Below are positions 59,425 to 64,000 of a DNA stretch of 64,000 nucleotides, piece by piece. The DNA comes from Adenanthera pavonina. Lineage: Eukaryota > Streptophyta > Magnoliopsida > Fabales > Fabaceae. The position numbers and the translations under genes are program-made. The stretch is taken from NCBI GenBank assembly GCA_026686845.1, contig JAIVEN010000015.1:5285001-5349000 (forward strand). Reading direction: 5' to 3'. Within the stretch, counting starts at the first letter, position 1; each line of letters starts with the position of its first letter. Below the pieces are notes generated by a model. The model was not told the DNA's origin and made no database searches. It was given only the letters and a program-made list of their open reading frames with translations.

Positions 59425-59997
59425 ATGGCTGTTCAAGATTTGAAATTGTTAATGTTGTTTATTGTTTTGATCAAGATAGACGCAACCTACGAGAATGCTA
59501 GCAGTACTGTCTCATCATCTCCATCGTCGTCATCATCTTCGCCATGGTTGAAGAAAGTTGTGAACCGGAGACAAACAGGGTGTTGGAAGAGACCATGGAT
59601 ATGCGGCCGAGGAGAGTTTCCTCCGAGGAGTCTGTGTTGCAGAAATCGTTGTGTCGATGTGACATCGGACCCAAATAACTGTGGATTTTGTGATGTGAGA
59701 TGCCCCTTTAACATGCAGTGTTGTGGAGGTTTGTGTACCAACACAAACATTGACCCTTTCAATTGTGGTGCATGCGCACATGTCTGCTCCTTCGGGATCT
59801 TGTGTGTGTTTGGGTTGTGTGGTTATGCACAACTGCCACCTCCACCACCACTGTCCCCACCATGTCCTCCTCCACCTCCACCTCCACCTCCACCTCCACC
59901 TCCATGTCCTCCTACTGCCAAAGCAGGTGCCACCACGGTTGCTGCACCACGGTCACCACCTTCGTCAGCCAACTTCCGGAGGTCATCAGCCACCTGA
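59425..59997 (+). CDS. STIG1-like secreted cysteine-rich protein
   Basis: A single-exon frame of 190 residues from the ATG at 59425. This start, rather than the in-frame ATG at 59365, places a hydrophobic signal peptide at the N terminus (LKLLMLFIVLIK). A serine-rich spacer follows, then a domain with 16 cysteines from TGCWKRPW to GLCGYA in the STIG1 pattern: LCCRNRCVDV, DPNNCGFCDVRC, QCCGGLC, DPFNCGACAHVC, LCVFGLC. STIG1 proteins are extracellular. Known members act in stigma exudate and pollen-tube growth (tomato STIG1 with the receptor kinase PRK2), and the Arabidopsis relative GRI in cell-death signalling. After GYA comes a tail of about 55 residues with a run of prolines coded by a CCTCCA repeat (about 59865-59905), then an A/S/R-rich end; short proline-rich ends occur in the family but this one is long. 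Which tissue uses it cannot be told. Confidence 0.88.
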   Translation: MAVQDLKLLMLFIVLIKIDATYENASSTVSSSPSSSSSSPWLKKVVNRRQTGCWKRPWICGRGEFPPRSLCCRNRCVDVTSDPNNCGFCDVRCPFNMQCCGGLCTNTNIDPFNCGACAHVCSFGILCVFGLCGYAQLPPPPPLSPPCPPPPPPPPPPPPPCPPTAKAGATTVAAPRSPPSSANFRRSSAT

Positions 59998-62234
59998 ACT
60001 GCTGTAAAGTTCAACTCTAGCTCGGACGACAATTTTAGGTGGATTTGCTCTAGTACTTATACACACTAAACAGATCAAGTTGATTATGAATAAGCATATC
60101 ATTATTTGCTTTACACAATTTTTTTAAAATTAAAAGTCATTTTTATATATGTGTTTGATATATGATTTTATGTGTTTTAAATTATTTATCTTGGATAAAT
60201 TAAAAAATTGGATAAACTTTGCGTATAAAATAATTTTACGAAGCAAACAAATCTATTATACATGTCTATATATATGTAATTAGTTTACTTTATCAAGTTT
60301 TTGCTCATCGAATTTAGCTGCAAAATTGCTTCGAGAGAAATTTCCCAGATAATCTATCAAATCCCGAAATTAAATGTGTTTTTGGGATAGCGAAGCCATC
60401 CATCGTCTTTGTTTCACTACAGCTGTTGGTCACCTTTTATTGGATTTAGAATATTTATTGATTTAAATAAATTTTTGAAGTAAATTTAAAAAATTAATGT
60501 ACATTAAGTGAGACATAAATGAATATTTTATGTGACACATAATAGTTATTGCAAAAAAGAAAATTAGTATAATGGAATTTTGTAATATTAATTCTTTGTA
60601 TTTAATATTAGTAAACAGGAAAGGAGCGATGCGTAATTTTTAAGTATTTCACTTGTTGAGTTGTGCCTTCGAGACTTGCCTTGATCTATTTGAGACTAAA
60701 CTTACTTGAACTTTTTAATTATAAAAAGAAAAAGGAGTAGTGTGTGTTTGTGGTGGGACTGTATATATGCTCGTTTTTTTGTAGTATATATCTTTATTTT
60801 TCTTCGAATTTGTTATTTGTGGTTGCTTCATTCTTCCATTTTAAGGCAAACACTATTTCCTTAAATTTGTTAATATATTTAGAAATTATTTATTAATCTT
60901 CAAAGATATGGACTGATGATCTGGATCCTCTATATACTGCGTGCGTGTTTGAAGTTTCTTCTCCAGTCTTCACCTCAACTGTCCGCTACATTCAACGGTA
61001 CTCACGTGAACAAGTTTCATGATGGGGGTGATCAGTGATCATAATTTGAAACTTGTTCACGCAAGAACTGGAGAATAGAACGTGGTTGGTTGGAGATTAA
61101 GGTTCAAAATTTTGAGGCAGACAGGGGTCCGGAGCTTTTAATGCGCTTTCGTCGTTGCCCCTCTAAAGCTTTTAATCATCTCAGCCGTTTCAAAGCCAGA
61201 CACAGGGAGACTCCATGCAAAGAAACTTAAAGGCATGTGATTAGAGAGAAGATTTTTCTTTTCTTTTTTAAGAGTGATTAAAGATGATTTTGTTTCGTCA
61301 TGGACACCTATAATAAGAATATACAGCCACTCCTAGCTAGGCGAGAATTCTCTCGAAAACTTACTATATAGGCAGTTCAATCCATCATCAACGAAATTGA
61401 ACCTCTATCTCTTATAAATTATGACAAATTGTAACCATATAATTAATAAACATGAAAAACCCATAGCCTTGGCTCTTGAAGCTCATACAATATATGCAAT
61501 CCAATCTAGGTATTGATCTTCAAGACCCTGTCTTGCCTAATCATTATGGGTCCTGACCCGCAGCCTTGTACTGAAAAAATAATAGAGATCAATGGAGGGC
61601 CATTAATCCAAGTAATCCAACATGAGTTAGCTACTCCACTTAAGATAGCTATTCCATGACATATATAGGGAGTTTCTTCCTTCTATTGTTTAGCTCAGTC
61701 TTCATATACCCATTTGGAGAAAAAGAATTCACTATCATTATTTATCAAGTCTAGCGCAACGAAATGTTACTTGAATATTATACTCTCCTTCTTATGCAAA
61801 CTAGAAGGTTTAAATGCCTTTCTTTAGGTATATGGGCACTCCCTCTTCAGGGCTATGAACTGGATTTTCAACTATTTTTTATATAGACGCTTACAATAAT
61901 TGTTAAATTTTTAAATCTAATATTCAATTAAAACTTGCAATTTTTCAAATCTGTTACTAAAGTTTAAGCTAAAGTAAATTCAACATCAATTGTTGCGACA
62001 CATGCATGCACTAATGTAACTTAACTCACACTTCATGTAATGTTTGAAAAAAAAAAATAATGTGTTTAGTTTCTCTATTCCATCATGAAGGAAGCTTCAT
62101 TGTCACTGTTGAGATTCTATTTCTCTAGAGAAAAGGATGTAGACCTAACAAACATGCATTATGCCCCACCGAACCTTCGTTCCTTATCACTCCATTATTC
62201 CACCGTACCACCAAACATTGATTAGAGGTCGGTC
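59998..62234. other. Intergenic DNA between the STIG1-like and TNL genes
   Basis: No gene. It contains an inverted repeat at 60959-61075 and, just upstream of the resistance gene, a GGTCGGTCATGGT motif that occurs twice (62228 and 62348). Confidence 0.5.
60959..61075. repeat. Imperfect hairpin (inverted repeat)
   Basis: The inner arms CGTGAACAAGTTTCA (61005-61019) and TGAAACTTGTTCACG (61047-61061) are perfectly complementary over 15 bp. The outer arms TTCTCCAGT (60959-60967) and ACTGGAGAA (61067-61075) pair over 9 bp, with an unpaired left-side bulge between. It could be a small MITE relic or a short foldback transcript. No function is shown. Confidence 0.7.
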
Positions 62235-62556
62235 ATGGTCGGTTCAGACAACCAAGAGAGCCACTTCAGTATCAAAAAGTCAAATAACAAAACTTTAATA
62301 ATTCAACTTTCAAAAAAGATAGAGACCACACAAGAAGACTACTGGAGGTCGGTCATGGTGGGGTCTGGTGGAGGGAAGACGCGATCTGGCAAAAACAAAA
62401 TTCAAACACGTCATCTCTCATCGGTGGGAAAACGAAAGAAAGAGAAGCAACAGTTGGATTATAAAACAGGAAAAAAACACTCGAGAGAATTCATCCTTTG
62501 TTCAATACCTTCCATTACTAGAATCCAAGCGCAGAAGAATATTAATTCTTCTCCCA

Positions 62557-64000
62557 ATGGCACTGGTTAGCGCCACCGGTGGTGATTCTGGCTCTACTTT
62601 GGCTCGCTGGAATTATCACGTTTTCTTGAGTTTCAGAGGAGAAGACACTCGTAGAAACTTCACCGACCACTTGTACGCTGTATTGCAGCGAAAAGGGATT
62701 GTGACTTTCAGGGATGATGAACTTGAGAGAGGACATGTTATTTCAGAGAAACTCATGAAAGCGATTGAGGAATCTTTGTTTGCAATTGTCATTATCTCTC
62801 AGGATTATGCGTCCTCCTCATGGTGTTTGGATGAGCTTCAAAAGATTGTTGAATCTAGAGAAAAGTTGGATCAAACTATTTTTCCAGTTTTTTATGGCAC
62901 AGATCCATCTGATATACGACACCAGAAGGGAATTATTGGAAGAGCTTTTGAGCAACATGAAGGGAAATTTGTAGAAGGAAAGCTGAAGAGATGGAGAAGA
63001 GCTTTGACACAAGTTGCCAACTATGTTGGTTGGGATGCAAGAGACAAGTACGTTTTAAATTCTACTCTTTTATATCACACAGAATGAAATTTAAGTGCAG
63101 TTAATTTATCACAGGTTTATTCTTTTTATATTTCACGTATCTTAAATTTATATATTTTAAATCGTTCATATTATATACATGTAAAGTTCTATAAATATCC
63201 AAATGAAAACAACTTAACATTAAATATCCAAATGACTTTTTGTTCTTTTTTCTTTTATGCTTCATATTGCAAATTTATTTTTCAATCAATTTTCTGTGAC
63301 CGTTAATTTATGAATGTAATGATGTGATATGGATCACTTATATAGTCACATAATTTTGTGTTGCTATCTCTCCAAATGCATGAATATAGAGGATATAATT
63401 TTAAATACTACTTGGAAATAATTTACAAACGTTGAAAATTGTCAACATTTAAGATAATATTACAACTATCAAGTTACATGCATAGAATGAATCAGGGTGG
63501 CAAAATACTATTTATTGTCATACTTTGAGTTGATTAGTTAAGTTAATTCATATTTTAAAAAACTGTAGCTAAGCTGGAAAATTTTGCCTTTTTCCCCTCT
63601 ATTTTACAGAACCTTTTTTTTTTTTGGCTAATGCCAGCCATACCTTTCCTATAGAATAGTTGTGATTTTTATTTAACTTGTACAACTATAAATCTTTTGG
63701 TCTACGTAGACATGAAGCAAGAATCGTTGAAAATATTGCTGAAGCAATATGGACCAAATTACGTATTAGATTGCCATCTAATTTCGCTCATTTAGTTGGA
63801 CTTCAATCAAAAGTGGACTCATTGGTCTCTCTTTTAAAGATAGAGTTGAAACATAAGTGTTTTATAGGAATATGGGGCATGGGTGGTGTAGGCAAGACAA
63901 CTCTTGCTAGAGTAGTTTATGAGGAAATTCGAGACAAATTCGAAGCTAGTTGCTTTCTTGCCAACGTAAGGGAGGATTCAGAAAATAATGGTTTAGTTTA
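62557..64000 (+). CDS. TIR-NBS-LRR (TNL) disease-resistance gene, 5' part
   Basis: Exon 1 (62557-63047) encodes about 163 residues: MALVSATGG, then a TIR domain with YHVFLSFRGEDTRRNFTDHL, FRDDELERGHVI, IVIISQDYASSSWCLDEL (the SSWCLDEL glutamate is the NADase catalytic residue of plant TIRs) and FPVFYGTDPSDIR. Donor GACAA|GTACGT. Exon 2 begins at 63710 after CTACGTAG and stays in frame (K-HEARIVENIAEAIW), then GLQSKVDSL and the P-loop GIWGMGGVGKTTLARVVYEE, and leaves the window as FEASCFLANVRED. The rest of NB-ARC and the LRRs lie beyond 64000. TNLs sense pathogen effectors in the cell and signal through TIR NADase products to EDS1. The ATG at 62557 fits the usual short pre-TIR segment; upstream in-frame ATGs would add over 60 atypical residues. 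No defect is visible. Reading into the intron gives a TIR-only product ending at 63087. Confidence 0.92.

Noticed and set aside
59823..60032. Glycine-rich minus-strand frame
   Set aside because: Mirror of the proline-coding repeat of the STIG1-like gene.

Overview
The window is nuclear DNA from a flowering plant, most likely a eudicot. It is AT-rich and repeat-rich, its genes have GT-AG introns, and it carries a TIR-NBS-LRR gene start, a STIG1-like gene, Ty1/copia and LINE remains and many small inverted-repeat elements. I cannot name the species. Gene density is low; most of the sequence is layered transposons, old segmental duplications and gene fragments.

Positions 1-17.7 kb. The window opens inside a segmental duplication carrying a truncated crooked-neck-like (spliceosome, HAT-repeat) reading frame at 1323-2231. 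Its sister is at 35627-38720, and a third, inverted and mostly decayed copy lies at about 10210-11722, with a detached downstream crooked-neck fragment at 12013. Between these lie a 1.58-kb fold-back element with 9-bp target duplications (4817-6393), a GGGGCGGAT-ended repeat (7262-8052), a hAT-type MITE (9684-10192), a Tourist-type MITE (10964-11129) and a repeat family present in two inverted copies (3597-4075 and 14556-15395).

Positions 17.7-35.6 kb. A complete but dead Ty1/copia element (17857-22541, minus strand) has 227-bp LTRs, a 5-bp target duplication, a Met-tRNA primer site and a polypurine tract. It sits in a purine-rich tract beside a 364-bp tandem duplication. Next come an LTR-like block, a GC-rich gene-like region with a possible first coding exon (27385), and a compact RING-H2 gene (29670-30032) with a LINE-tail insertion upstream. 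A LINE ORF1/endonuclease fragment (31227-32690) abuts a clear aspartic-protease pseudogene on the minus strand (32700-33365).

Positions 35.6-51.7 kb. This holds the second crooked-neck copy, then a mosaic (43380-51240) paralogous to 10.2-14.3 kb. Comparing the two blocks exposes the insertions directly: two Tourist-type MITEs and a 4.6-kb LTR-like insertion with a 5-bp target duplication, each with an empty site in the window. A decayed relative of the RING-H2 gene ends the region (51284-51670).

Positions 51.7-64 kb. There is a 430-bp duplication (52746 and 57143), one copy carrying a Stowaway insertion, then LTR fragments and a tRNA-like SINE candidate. An intact secreted STIG1-like gene with a proline-rich tail follows (59425-59997). 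The window ends in the 5' part of a TNL resistance gene, with the TIR exon at 62557 and the NB-ARC P-loop exon at 63710.

The genes show no pathway relationship; they look like separate plant loci. No CRISPR array, operon or bacterial feature is present.
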